Origin: Propionibacteriaceae bacterium AM104-82 | GTDB lineage: Bacteria; Actinomycetota; Actinomycetes; Propionibacteriales; Propionibacteriaceae | Assembly: GCA_027658995.1 (NCBI GenBank) | Contig: JAQDQK010000022.1 | Coordinates: forward strand, 1 to 58,085 | Reading direction: 5' to 3' | DNA length: 58,085 nucleotides | Shown here: one piece after another, positions 16,928-24,826 of the stretch | Layout of the letters: the number at the start of each line of letters is the position of its first letter | Position numbering within the stretch: position 1 is the stretch's first letter | Notes under the pieces: model-generated | Seen by the model: only the letters and a program-made list of their open reading frames with translations | Databases searched by the model: none | What the model was told of the DNA's origin: nothing | Program-made: the position numbers and the translations under genes

Positions 16928-17283
16928 GACACCGCTCCTTCCTGGGGTCCTCCGTCGTCGGAGGCGTCGTTGAGGTCGGCAAGCACGTCGTCGAGGCGCC
17001 GGTAGCGCGCCTCCGCCTCGCGGCGGTAGCGCTCGATCCACTTCGTCATGAGGTCGAACACGTTCGCCTCGAGATGGACGGGCCTGCGCTGCGCGTCGCG
17101 GCCCCGCGTCACGAGCCCGGCACCCTCGAGCACCTTGAGGTGCTTCGAGATCGCCTGGATGCTCACGTCGTAGGGCTCGGCGAGCTCCCCCACCGTCGCG
17201 TCTGCCGCCGCAAGCCTGGCAACAATGTCGCGCCGGGTCGGGTCGGCAAGAGCCGCGAAGACCTTGGAGAGCTCGTCCGTCAT
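16924..17283 (-). CDS. ArsR-family transcriptional regulator
   Basis: 119 residues. The winged helix is at about residues 5-85: SKVFAALADPTRRDIVARLA, VGELAEPYDVSIQAISKHLKVL and LVTRGRDAQRRPVHLEA. No metal-binding Cys pair (ELCVCDL) is present, so it belongs to the metal-independent subgroup often paired with SRPBCC genes. The start is ATG 17283, with AAAGG about 8 nt upstream; a GTG three codons earlier lies in the RBS. Two identical-armed palindromes upstream are probable autoregulatory operators. Confidence 0.88.
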   Translation of the reverse strand: MTDELSKVFAALADPTRRDIVARLAAADATVGELAEPYDVSIQAISKHLKVLEGAGLVTRGRDAQRRPVHLEANVFDLMTKWIERYRREAEARYRRLDDVLADLNDASDDGGPQEGAVS

Positions 17284-17295
17284 GACGACCACCTT

Positions 17296-17311
17296 TCAAC
17301 CGTTTGGTTGA
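17296..17311. promoter_or_regulatory. probable ArsR operator, copy 1
   Basis: A palindrome TCAACC-N4-GGTTGA located 13-28 bp upstream of the ArsR start. The same arms recur 46 bp further upstream, as expected for a dimer-binding site pair. Confidence 0.6.
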
Positions 17312-17341
17312 ATACAAGCATGCGCTTCGACGCCTCAGTTG

Positions 17342-17357
17342 TCAACCCTTCGGTTGA
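17342..17357. promoter_or_regulatory. probable ArsR operator, copy 2
   Basis: Second TCAACC-N4-GGTTGA palindrome, identical in both arms to the copy at 17296-17311 and 46 bp away start to start. The spacing suggests two sites bracketing the ArsR-SRPBCC promoter. Confidence 0.6.
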
Positions 17358-17428
17358 ATAGCGGCGTGTCTTCGATCACAACCGGCGATCCGGCCCCGGC
17401 GCCGGAGGAGGCTGCGTAGCGTCTGACC

Positions 17429-17533
17429 ATGGACCCCATCTTGTGGATCGGCATCATCATCGCCCTCGTGGCGGGCATCGGCGGCGGCATCGCCATCTAC
17501 TTCTACAGTTCGCGCGGCAAGCGCGACGAGTGA
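17429..17533 (+). CDS. small single-pass membrane protein (34 aa)
   Basis: A short frame encoding 34 residues: MDPILW, then a hydrophobic stretch of about 20 residues (IGIIIALVAGIGGGIAIYF), then a basic tail ending RGKRDE. The layout is a single-helix membrane protein with a charged cytoplasmic end, similar in shape to other actinobacterial microproteins. A GGAGGAGG-like sequence lies about 20 nt upstream, further than usual. Function unknown. Confidence 0.45.
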   Translation: MDPILWIGIIIALVAGIGGGIAIYFYSSRGKRDE

Positions 17534-17608
17534 AGCAACGGCCGGCCACACCGAGGACGACAGCGGCGGGCCACCTGCCCTAGACTGTCCAGCGCTCCGA
17601 CGGGGCGA

Positions 17609-17690
17609 GCCGAAGTGGTGGAATTGGTAGACACGCAGGATTTAGGTTCCTGTGCCTTCGGGCGTGAGGGTTCAAGTCCCTTCTTCGGTA
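17609..17690 (+). tRNA. tRNA-Leu (anticodon TAG)
   Basis: Acceptor 17609-17615 pairs with 17683-17689; anticodon loop TTTAGGT gives TAG; a long variable arm (GTGCCTTCGGGCGT) marks a class II tRNA. CCA is not encoded. Confidence 0.93.
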
Positions 17691-17757
17691 CAACACCTAG
17701 CCAGACACGTTTGCTGTCCTGCCCCTGGACTCAGTCGGGCACGGGCGACAGCCCCCG

Positions 17758-17781
17758 AATGGCTACAGCAATGGCTACAGC
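17758..17781. repeat. 12-bp tandem duplication downstream of tRNA-Leu
   Basis: AATGGCTACAGC occurs twice head to tail, 68 bp after tRNA-Leu. Short direct repeats after a tRNA can be remnants of an integrative-element arm, but no integrase is present. Confidence 0.5.
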
Positions 17782-17809
17782 ATAGAACCGGCTAGCCCCT
17801 CGTCCGGGA

Positions 17810-18358
17810 TCAGCCCAGCGGGTAGCGGGCGACGACCTCGTAGTGTTTGCCGAGGCGCTTGGACTCGACCAGGCATAACTCCTGCGCCTCCCAGGACCAG
17901 CCGGGGAACGAGTCGAAGACGCCGATCCATCTGCCCGCCTGCACTCCCCCGCGGCTACGCGCCAGCGTCAGGTGGCCGACGAAGCGGGCGCCGTCCACCT
18001 CGATGCCCGAGCGGCTCGCGGCCCGGCGTGCGCCTGCCGAGAGTTCGGCCAGTTCACCGTTGCCGTCGCTGACGCCCAGCGCGAGCACCTTCGCGCGCGA
18101 AGGGTTCGGGAAGGCGATGCCGCCCTCGACCCGGAGCGGGAAGCGCGGCACCTTCGCGGCGACCTCGGCGAGCAGTTCGCCGAGCGGTTCGACGGCGTCG
18201 GGCGCGACGTCGGCCATGAAGGAGGTGGTGAGATGCCACCCCTCGGGCCGCGACCAGCGCAGCCTCGAGTCGGCGTCGCGGCGAGGCTCGAGCAGGGCAT
18301 CGAGGTCGCGCACGAGTTCCGCGGGCGGAAGCACCGCCGTGAACATGCGAGCACCCAT
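17810..18358 (-). CDS. thpR: RNA 2',3'-cyclic phosphodiesterase (2H family)
   Basis: 182 residues of the 2H phosphoesterase superfamily. Two HxTx motifs, HLTT at residue 42 and HLTL near 130, are the catalytic pair; the N-terminus MFTAVLPPAELV is typical of ThpR/LigT. The enzyme opens 2',3'-cyclic phosphate ends to 2'-phosphates. It is a single gene, divergent from the VOC gene. Confidence 0.9.
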   Translation of the reverse strand: MGARMFTAVLPPAELVRDLDALLEPRRDADSRLRWSRPEGWHLTTSFMADVAPDAVEPLGELLAEVAAKVPRFPLRVEGGIAFPNPSRAKVLALGVSDGNGELAELSAGARRAASRSGIEVDGARFVGHLTLARSRGGVQAGRWIGVFDSFPGWSWEAQELCLVESKRLGKHYEVVARYPLG

Positions 18359-18433
18359 GGATTCAGCGTAACGGCCCCAAACCGTCCGAGCCTCCTCCTA
18401 CGGTGGTTATGCCCACCCACAAGGAGGAACATC

Positions 18434-18841
18434 ATGCTGAAAATGAACCCCTACCTCGGCTTCAACGGCGAGGCGTCCGAGGCGCTGGCGTACTACAAGG
18501 GCGTCTTCGGCGGCGAACTGAAGATCATCACCTTCTCCGAGTTCGGCAGCGGCCCTCCCGGCGCTGACGACCTCGTGATGCACGGCCAACTCGACGCGGC
18601 CAACTTCACCCTGATGGCCGACGACGACCCGGAGGGCAAGAATCCGAAGGGCCGCGGCAACACGACGATCTGCATCTGGGGCGACGACTCCGAGATCGGC
18701 CGCGCCTGGTTCGCGAAACTCGCCGAGGACGGCACCGTGGGCGTCGAGTTCGCAGTGCAGCCATGGGGCGACTGGTACGGCACCGTGACCGACAGGTTCG
18801 GCGTCTTCTGGGGCATCAACGTGAGCACCGGCCAGAACTGA
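18434..18841 (+). CDS. VOC-family PhnB-like protein
   Basis: 135 residues of the glyoxalase/bleomycin-resistance (VOC) superfamily, closest to the PhnB/3-demethylubiquinone-like group: MNPYLGFNGEASEALAYYKGVFGGEL at the start, LVMHGQLDAANFTLMADD, and WGDWYGTVTDRFGVFWGIN at the end. The substrate cannot be told. ATG 18434 has AAGGAGG with good spacing, which excludes a longer upstream frame. Confidence 0.88.
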   Translation: MLKMNPYLGFNGEASEALAYYKGVFGGELKIITFSEFGSGPPGADDLVMHGQLDAANFTLMADDDPEGKNPKGRGNTTICIWGDDSEIGRAWFAKLAEDGTVGVEFAVQPWGDWYGTVTDRFGVFWGINVSTGQN

Positions 18842-18972
18842 GCGACCCCGACACACACTCCCCGAGGGTCGCCCGGCGGGGCCTCCAGACACATCCGAGC
18901 AACGGCCCCGAAAACCCCTCCAGCGCATCGTCTGCTGACAATGCTCCCGATTGTCTCGTTTTGATAACGATG

Positions 18973-18986
18973 AGAGAGCGCTCTCT
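18973..18986. promoter_or_regulatory. LacI/CebR-type operator O1
   Basis: A perfect 14-bp palindrome, AGAGAGCGCTCTCT, ending at the first base of the -35 hexamer of the sugar operon. It matches the central GAGCGCTC core of CebR-type LacI operators in actinobacteria. The operon's last gene encodes a LacI regulator that is the likely ligand. Confidence 0.8.
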
Positions 18987-19015
18987 TGACGTTGACTCGG
19001 AGGTGGACCTACGGT
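18986..19015 (+). promoter_or_regulatory. promoter of the beta-glucoside operon
   Basis: TTGACG (18986-18991) and TACGGT (19010-19015) with an 18-bp spacer form a plausible sigma-70-like promoter. It lies between the two operators, so bound regulator should block it. Confidence 0.55.
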
Positions 19016-19051
19016 TCCGTCAACACCTGGAGAACCAGGTTTTTCACGCTC

Positions 19052-19065
19052 AGAGAGCGCTCTCT
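19052..19065. promoter_or_regulatory. LacI/CebR-type operator O2
   Basis: The same 14-bp palindrome as O1, 79 bp downstream of it start to start and 32 bp before the binding-protein start codon, inside the transcribed leader. Confidence 0.8.
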
Positions 19066-19096
19066 CTCGCGTGGAAGAGCCCACAAAGGAGTGACC

Positions 19097-20455
19097 GTGA
19101 CCACCTTCCGCCGCAGTGCCATCGGCGCAGCGTTCGCCTCGCTGGCGTTGCTCGCCACCGCCTGCTCACCGACAGCAACCGACGCCGCCACCCCCGGCGC
19201 CACCGACGCGACCAAGCCGGCCACCAGCGAGCCGGCCGCCCCCGCAGAGAACATCGAACTGACCATCACCACGTTCGGCACCATGGGCCTCGACGGCCTC
19301 TACAAGGAGTACGAGCAGGCCCACCCCGGCATCACCATCAAGGCCACCAACATCGACACCGGCGGCAACGCGCTGACCGACTGGCAGACCAAGCAGGCCG
19401 CGGGCGCAGGACTGCCTGACGTCCAGGCCGTCGAGGAGGGCTGGCTGAGCAAGGTGATGTCGGTCTCCGACTCCTTCACCGACCTGCGCGACTACGGCGC
19501 CGACGACATCGCCTCCCGCTGGGTGCCGTGGAAGGTCGGGCAGGCGACCGACCAGAAGGGCCGGATCATCGGCTACGGAACCGACATCGGCCCGCAGGGC
19601 ATCTGCTTCAACGGCAAGTCCCTCGAGGCCGCTGGCATGCCGGGCGACCGTGACGGCTTCGCGCAACTGCTCGGCGGCAAGGACGCCACCTGGCAGAAGT
19701 TCTTCGAGGTCGGCAAGCAGTACCACGACAAGACGGGCAAGGCCTGGTACGACCAGTCCGGCTTCGTGTGGAACTCGATGGTCAACCAGCTCGACGAGGG
19801 CTACTACACCAAGGACGGCACGCTCAACGTCAAGGACAACGCCCAACTCAAGGAGCGTTGGATGATGCTGGCCGACGCCGCGAAGGCCGGCCTGTCGAGC
19901 AACCAGACCCAGTGGGACTGGGGCGGCGGCAAGGCCTTCCTCGACGACTCGTTCGCGACCTTCGTGTGCCCCGGCTGGATGCTTGGCGTCGTCAAGGGCC
20001 AGGTCGAGGCTGGCGGCGGCGACGCCACAAGCGGCTGGGACTTCGCAGACGTCTACCCGGGCGGTGCGGCCAACTGGGGCGGTTCGTTCCTGACGGTGCC
20101 GACCACCTCGAAGCACCCCAAGGAGGCCGCAGAGCTCGCGGCATGGCTGACCGACGCCAAGCAGGAGGTCGCCTCCTTCCAGGCTGCCGGCGCGTTCCCG
20201 AGCGTCGTCGCGGCGCAGCAGGACCCCGGCGTCACCGGCCTGAGCGACCTGACGAAGTTCTTCAACAATGCCCCGGTCGGCGAGATCCTCGCCAAGCGCG
20301 CTGAGGGCGTCAATGCGCAGTTCAAGGGCCCGGACGACTCGGTCATCCAGGAGCAGGTCTTCGGGCCGAGCGTCCAGGCGATCGACTCCGGCAAGGCCGA
20401 CGGCCAGAAGGCCTGGGACGACGCCATGAAGCTGCTCGACACCGTCGTCGGCTGA
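19097..20455 (+). CDS. sugar ABC transporter substrate-binding lipoprotein (CebE-like)
   Basis: 452 residues. Lipoprotein signal with LLATAC, Cys at residue 23, then a family 1 extracellular solute-binding fold (LTITTFGTMGLDGLYKEY, then GIGYGTDIGPQGICFN-like segment). With the adjacent permeases, GH1 and LacI genes it most likely captures cellobiose or another beta-glucoside outside the membrane. GTG 19097 is chosen because AAAGGAG lies 5-8 nt upstream; GTG 19091 sits inside that site. It is the first gene of the operon, downstream of two LacI-type operators. A large hairpin follows its stop. The partner ATPase (MsiK-type) is not in the window, as is usual for this class. Confidence 0.88.
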   Translation: MTTFRRSAIGAAFASLALLATACSPTATDAATPGATDATKPATSEPAAPAENIELTITTFGTMGLDGLYKEYEQAHPGITIKATNIDTGGNALTDWQTKQAAGAGLPDVQAVEEGWLSKVMSVSDSFTDLRDYGADDIASRWVPWKVGQATDQKGRIIGYGTDIGPQGICFNGKSLEAAGMPGDRDGFAQLLGGKDATWQKFFEVGKQYHDKTGKAWYDQSGFVWNSMVNQLDEGYYTKDGTLNVKDNAQLKERWMMLADAAKAGLSSNQTQWDWGGGKAFLDDSFATFVCPGWMLGVVKGQVEAGGGDATSGWDFADVYPGGAANWGGSFLTVPTTSKHPKEAAELAAWLTDAKQEVASFQAAGAFPSVVAAQQDPGVTGLSDLTKFFNNAPVGEILAKRAEGVNAQFKGPDDSVIQEQVFGPSVQAIDSGKADGQKAWDDAMKLLDTVVG

Positions 20456-20470
20456 CCTCTCCCCCGTCCG

Positions 20471-20509
20471 GAGCGGCGGGCCCTGAATTCCTCCCAGGGC
20501 CCGCCGCTC
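20471..20509 (+). other. intercistronic hairpin, 15-bp stem
   Basis: Arms 20471-20485 and 20495-20509 pair perfectly around a 9-nt loop, with no T-tract after. In this position, between a binding-protein gene and its permeases, such hairpins usually protect the upstream mRNA and lower downstream expression. Confidence 0.7.
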
Positions 20510-20530
20510 ACCACCTCACGAGGAGAAACC

Positions 20531-21559
20531 ATGCACGCTCCACACACCGCGACCCCGACCGCCACCCAGCCCCGCACGTGGCGGTCCCGGCTCAACAGCC
20601 TCGACGTCAAGTACTCGCCCTACGCCTACGTGGCCCCCTTCTTCATCCTCTTCGGGCTGATCGGGCTGTTCCCGCTCGTCTACACGTTCGTGGTCTCCCT
20701 CAACGACTGGAACCTGCTCACCGGCCCGGGCGACTGGGTCGGCCTCGCGAACTTCTCCCGCGAACTGGGCGACGCCCTGTTCTGGAACTCGCTGTTCAAC
20801 ACCTTCAGCATCTTCCTGCTGTCCTCGGTGCCGCAGATCATCACCGCCGTGGTGATCGCGGCCCTGCTCGACCAGAACCTGCGCGCCAAGACCTTCTGGC
20901 GGCTGTCGGTGCTGATCCCCTATGTCGTCACGCCGGTCGCGGTCGCGCTGATCTTCTCCAACATCTTCGGCGAGAAGTACGGCCTGGTGAACAACGTGCT
21001 CGGCTCCATCGGGCTCGACCCCGTGATGTGGAAGACCGAGACCTTCCCCAGCCACGTCGCGCTCGCCACCATGGTGAACTGGCGCTGGACTGGCTACAAC
21101 ACCCTCATCGTGCTCGCCGCGATGCAGGCGGTGCCGCGCGACATCTACGAGTCGGCGGCCATCGACGGGGCGGGCCCCGTCCGGCGCTTCCTGTCGATCA
21201 CCATCCCCAGCATCCGGCCGACGCTGATCTTCGTCATCATCACCTCGACGATCGGCGGCCTCCAGATCTTCACCGAGCCCAAGCTGTTCAACGCCGCAAG
21301 CTCGGTGCCCGGCGGCCCGCAGCGGCAGTACCAGACCACCGTGTTGTACCTGTGGGACCTGGCGTTCAACCGTCAGGAGTTCGGCAGGGCGGCCGCGGTC
21401 GCCTGGATCCTGTTCCTGCTGATCGTCGCCATCGGCGTGCTCAACTTCCTGCTCGCGCGCACCATCTCCGGGACCGAGACCCGCCTCGACTCCCGACGCA
21501 GACGCACCCGCGCCGCCTCCCTCACGGCCGCGTCCATCACGAAGGAGCCCCGCACATGA
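20531..21559 (+). CDS. sugar ABC transporter permease, MalF/CebF type
   Basis: 342 residues with about six transmembrane helices, first at about residues 35-56 (YVAPFFILFGLIGLFPLVYTFV). The EAA loop that contacts the ATPase reads IYESAAIDGAGPVRRF near residue 210. The protein is the larger permease half (MalF-like, with a longer N-terminus). GAGGAGAAACC precedes ATG. The stop overlaps the next permease start by 4 nt. It belongs to the same transporter as the lipoprotein upstream. Confidence 0.9.
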   Translation: MHAPHTATPTATQPRTWRSRLNSLDVKYSPYAYVAPFFILFGLIGLFPLVYTFVVSLNDWNLLTGPGDWVGLANFSRELGDALFWNSLFNTFSIFLLSSVPQIITAVVIAALLDQNLRAKTFWRLSVLIPYVVTPVAVALIFSNIFGEKYGLVNNVLGSIGLDPVMWKTETFPSHVALATMVNWRWTGYNTLIVLAAMQAVPRDIYESAAIDGAGPVRRFLSITIPSIRPTLIFVIITSTIGGLQIFTEPKLFNAASSVPGGPQRQYQTTVLYLWDLAFNRQEFGRAAAVAWILFLLIVAIGVLNFLLARTISGTETRLDSRRRRTRAASLTAASITKEPRT

Positions 21560-22395
21560 ACGCCACCAGGCGACGCCACCTCTACGCGCAGCCGCGCTGG
21601 TGGGTCTACGGCATCATCGGCGCCTTCGTGATCGGCGGCGCCTACCCGCTCTACTGGTCCTTCGTGGTCGGAAGCAGCGACAAGACCGCCCTCACCTCCA
21701 CATTCCCGCCGCTGCTGCCGGGCGGCCAGTTCTGGGCGAACGCGGCGCAGGTGTTCGCCACCGTCGACTTCTGGAGGGCGCTTGCCAACTCGGTGATCGT
21801 GTCCACCGTGATCACCGCCTCGGTGGTGTTCTTCTCGACTCTGGCCGGCTACGCCTTCGCAAAGCTCCGCTTCCGCGGCCGCGAGGGCCTGATGGTCGCC
21901 GTCGTGGCGACCATGGCGGTCCCGACCCAGCTCGGCATCATCCCGCTGTTCATGCTGATGAAGCAGTTCGGCTGGACGGGCTCGCTCGGGGCGGTCATCG
22001 TCCCGACGCTGGTGACGGCGTTCGGCGTGTTCTTCATGCGCCAGTACCTGGTCGACGTCATCCCGGACGAACTGATCGAGGCCGCCCGCGTCGACGGTGC
22101 CAGCATGATCGGCACCTTCCTGCACGTCGGCGTTCCCGCGGCGCGGCCCGCGATGGGGATCCTCGCCATGTTCACGTTCATGACGGCGTGGACCGACTAC
22201 CTGTGGCCGCTGCTGGTGGTGCCGCAGAACCCGACGCTGCAGGTCGCGCTCAGCCAACTGCAGTCGGCCAAGTACGTCGACTACTCGATCGTCCTCAACG
22301 GCGCGGTGCTCGCGACGCTGCCGCTGTTGATCCTCTTCGTCCTCGCGGGCAGGCAACTTGTCTCCGGAATCATGGCAGGAGCTGTGAAGGGCTGA
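21556..22395 (+). CDS. sugar ABC transporter permease, MalG/CebG type
   Basis: 279 residues, six predicted helices; the EAA loop reads LIEAARVDGASMIGTFLHVGVP near residues 175-196. It is the second permease half of the beta-glucoside importer. The ATG is in the ATGA overlap with the upstream gene and is preceded by GAAGGAG. The stop overlaps the GH1 start (TGATG). The short start is used because the long frame would run through the whole upstream gene in another phase. Confidence 0.9.
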   Translation: MNATRRRHLYAQPRWWVYGIIGAFVIGGAYPLYWSFVVGSSDKTALTSTFPPLLPGGQFWANAAQVFATVDFWRALANSVIVSTVITASVVFFSTLAGYAFAKLRFRGREGLMVAVVATMAVPTQLGIIPLFMLMKQFGWTGSLGAVIVPTLVTAFGVFFMRQYLVDVIPDELIEAARVDGASMIGTFLHVGVPAARPAMGILAMFTFMTAWTDYLWPLLVVPQNPTLQVALSQLQSAKYVDYSIVLNGAVLATLPLLILFVLAGRQLVSGIMAGAVKG

Positions 22396-23843
22396 TGAAC
22401 GCTCACTTCCCACCCACCTTCCTCTGGGGCGCGGCAACGGCCGCCGCCCAGGTCGAGGGGGCCGCCCACCTCGACGGCAAGGAGGACTCCATCTGGGACG
22501 TCTTCGCCCGCACTCCCCTCGCGGTCGCTGGGGGCGACACCCCGGAGATCGCCGCCGACCACTACCACCGGATGCCGCAGGACGTCGCCATGATGCGCGA
22601 CCTCGGCCTGCAGTCCTACCGGTTCTCGACGAGTTGGGCGCGCGTTCGCCCCGGCGACAGGGAGCCCAATCCCAAGGGCCTCGATTTCTACGACCGGCTC
22701 GTCGACGAACTGCTCGGCGCGGGCATCCTGCCCTGGCTGACGCTGTACCACTGGGACCTGCCGCAGGCCGTACAGGACCTCGGCGGCTGGGCGAACCGGG
22801 ACACCGCGGAGCGCTTCGTCCGCTACGCGGAGGACGTCTTCGGGGCGCTCGGCGACCGGGTGACGCACTGGACGACCTTCAACGAACCGCTGTGCTCGTC
22901 CCTGATCGGCTACGTCGGGGGCGAGCACGCACCGGGCCTGAACGACCCGCGCGCCGGGCTCGCCGCCCTGCACCACCAACACCTCGCGCACGGCATGGCG
23001 ACGAGGCGGCTGCGGGAACTGCGCGACGACCTCAGCATCGGCATCACGCTCAACCTGACAAACGCCGTCCCGTTCGACCCGGCCGACCCCGCCGACGTCG
23101 ACGCCGCCCGCCGCCTCGACGGGCTGTGGAACCGGATGTACCTCGACCCTGTGCTGCTCGGCAGCTACCCCGACGACGTGCTCGCCGACCTGGCAGGGCT
23201 CGGCTTCGAGGGGGTGGTGCGTGAGGGCGACCTCGCCATCATCCACCAGCCCATCGACTTCCTGGGCGTCAACCACTACCACGACGACTGCTTCAGCGCT
23301 CACCCCGCGCCCGCGTCCGATCCGGTGCTGCCGGTGCCGACGCCGAAGGCCAACCGGTCCTGGTTCGTCGGCTCGGAGCACGTCAGTTGCCCCTCGCGTG
23401 GGCTGCCGCGCACCGCGATGGGGTGGGAGGTCAACCCGGACGGCCTGCGGGTGCTGCTGCTCGCCCTGTCCGAGGAGTACCCCGACCTGCCGCCGCTCTA
23501 CATCACGGAGAACGGCGCGGCCTACGACGACGTGCTGGTCGACGGGGCCGTGGACGACGTGCAGCGCTGGGACTACATCTCGGCGCACCTCGACGCCGTC
23601 GCCGCCGCCATGACCGAGGGTGCCGACGTCCGCGGCTACTTCGTGTGGTCGCTGCTGGACAACTTCGAGTGGGCGTGGGGCTACGCCAAGCGGTTCGGGA
23701 TCGTCCACGTCGACTACGACACGCAGGTCCGTACGCCAAAGCTGAGCGCCAGGAATTATGCTGCCCTGATCGCACTGAGCGCCGAAACGGGCGCTTCGAG
23801 CACAGGGAACGAGGCCGCGAGCGATGAAGAAGCCGACTCTTGA
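22395..23843 (+). CDS. beta-glucosidase, glycoside hydrolase family 1 (BglC-like)
   Basis: 482 residues forming a single GH1 barrel. The acid/base is Glu164 in TTFNEP and the nucleophile is Glu372 in ITENG. The N-terminal FLWGAATAAAQVEGA and the C-terminal WSLLDNFEWAWGYAKRFGI are diagnostic. No signal peptide is present, so imported cellobiose or aryl-glucosides would be hydrolysed in the cytoplasm. It is coupled to the permease gene through TGATG, and its 3' end overlaps the start of the LacI gene by 20 nt. Confidence 0.93.
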   Translation: MNAHFPPTFLWGAATAAAQVEGAAHLDGKEDSIWDVFARTPLAVAGGDTPEIAADHYHRMPQDVAMMRDLGLQSYRFSTSWARVRPGDREPNPKGLDFYDRLVDELLGAGILPWLTLYHWDLPQAVQDLGGWANRDTAERFVRYAEDVFGALGDRVTHWTTFNEPLCSSLIGYVGGEHAPGLNDPRAGLAALHHQHLAHGMATRRLRELRDDLSIGITLNLTNAVPFDPADPADVDAARRLDGLWNRMYLDPVLLGSYPDDVLADLAGLGFEGVVREGDLAIIHQPIDFLGVNHYHDDCFSAHPAPASDPVLPVPTPKANRSWFVGSEHVSCPSRGLPRTAMGWEVNPDGLRVLLLALSEEYPDLPPLYITENGAAYDDVLVDGAVDDVQRWDYISAHLDAVAAAMTEGADVRGYFVWSLLDNFEWAWGYAKRFGIVHVDYDTQVRTPKLSARNYAALIALSAETGASSTGNEAASDEEADS

Positions 23844-24819
23844 GATGGTCGCGGCGCACGCCGGGGTGTCGCGCGCGACCGTGTCGCGGGTCGTCAACGG
23901 CACCCCGACGGTGGAGCCGACCATCGCCTCGCGCGTGCAGCGCTCGATCGACGAGTTGCACTACGTGCCGAACCGGGCGGCCCGTTCGCTCGCGTCGAAC
24001 CGGGCGGGCGCCGTGGCGCTCGTGGTTCCCGAGTCGACGTCGAAGGTCTTCACGGACCCGTTCTTCGGGGCCGTCATCATGGGCATCGCTGGCGTCCTCG
24101 ACGACACCGACTTCACGCTGACGATGATCATCGAGTCGGAGGCAAACGCCGAGAAGACGCACCGCTACCTCACCGGGGGCAATGTCGACGGCGCGCTCGT
24201 GCTGTCGCACCACGCGGGCGACCGCTCCTACGGGTCCCTCACCGACCGGGTGCCGCTCGTCTACGGTGGCCGCCCGGTGGTGGAGGTGCCGGGCGCGGTG
24301 TGCGTCGACGTGGACAACCTCGCAGCCGCCCGGCTCGCGGTCGGCCACGTGATCGGCAGCGGTAGGCGGCGGATCGCCACGATCGCGGGGCCGCAGACGA
24401 TGCGGCCGGGCGTCGAGCGCCTCGAGGGGTGGCGTGGCGCGCTCGCCGACGCGGGCCTCGAGCCTGGGCCGATCGCCTACGGAGACTTCACCACGACGTC
24501 GGGCACCCGCGCCGCCCGGGAACTGCTGGCCGGGGGCGAGCCGTTCGACGCGATCTTCGCCGCCAACGACCAGATGGCGCTCGGCGCCTACCCGGTGCTG
24601 CGCGAGGCGGGCCTCCGGATCCCTGAGGACGTGGCCGTGATGGGCTTCGACGACTCCCCGTTCTCGCAGACCTCTGAGCCGCCGCTGACCACCATGAACC
24701 AGCCGATGGTCAGGCTGGGCGCCGAGATGGCGCGCCAACTGCTGGCCATGATCGACAAGCAGCACCCCGAGCCGTTGACGATGCTGCACGCCAGCCTCGT
24801 GGAACGCGGCTCGGTCTAG
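23824..24819 (+). CDS. LacI-family regulator (CebR-like)
   Basis: 331 residues. HTH at residues 5-25 (LEMVAAHAGVSRATVSRVVNG), hinge helix around 50-58 (NRAARSLAS), then a periplasmic-binding-like effector domain with AIFAANDQMALGA. It sits at the 3' end of the operon and overlaps the GH1 gene by 20 nt, so it is made with the pathway it controls. Two AGAGAGCGCTCTCT palindromes upstream of the operon fit a LacI dimer site. The likely inducer is cellobiose or a related beta-glucoside (inferred from known CebR). Confidence 0.92.
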   Translation: MKKPTLEMVAAHAGVSRATVSRVVNGTPTVEPTIASRVQRSIDELHYVPNRAARSLASNRAGAVALVVPESTSKVFTDPFFGAVIMGIAGVLDDTDFTLTMIIESEANAEKTHRYLTGGNVDGALVLSHHAGDRSYGSLTDRVPLVYGGRPVVEVPGAVCVDVDNLAAARLAVGHVIGSGRRRIATIAGPQTMRPGVERLEGWRGALADAGLEPGPIAYGDFTTTSGTRAARELLAGGEPFDAIFAANDQMALGAYPVLREAGLRIPEDVAVMGFDDSPFSQTSEPPLTTMNQPMVRLGAEMARQLLAMIDKQHPEPLTMLHASLVERGSV

Positions 24820-24826
24820 ACCTCCG

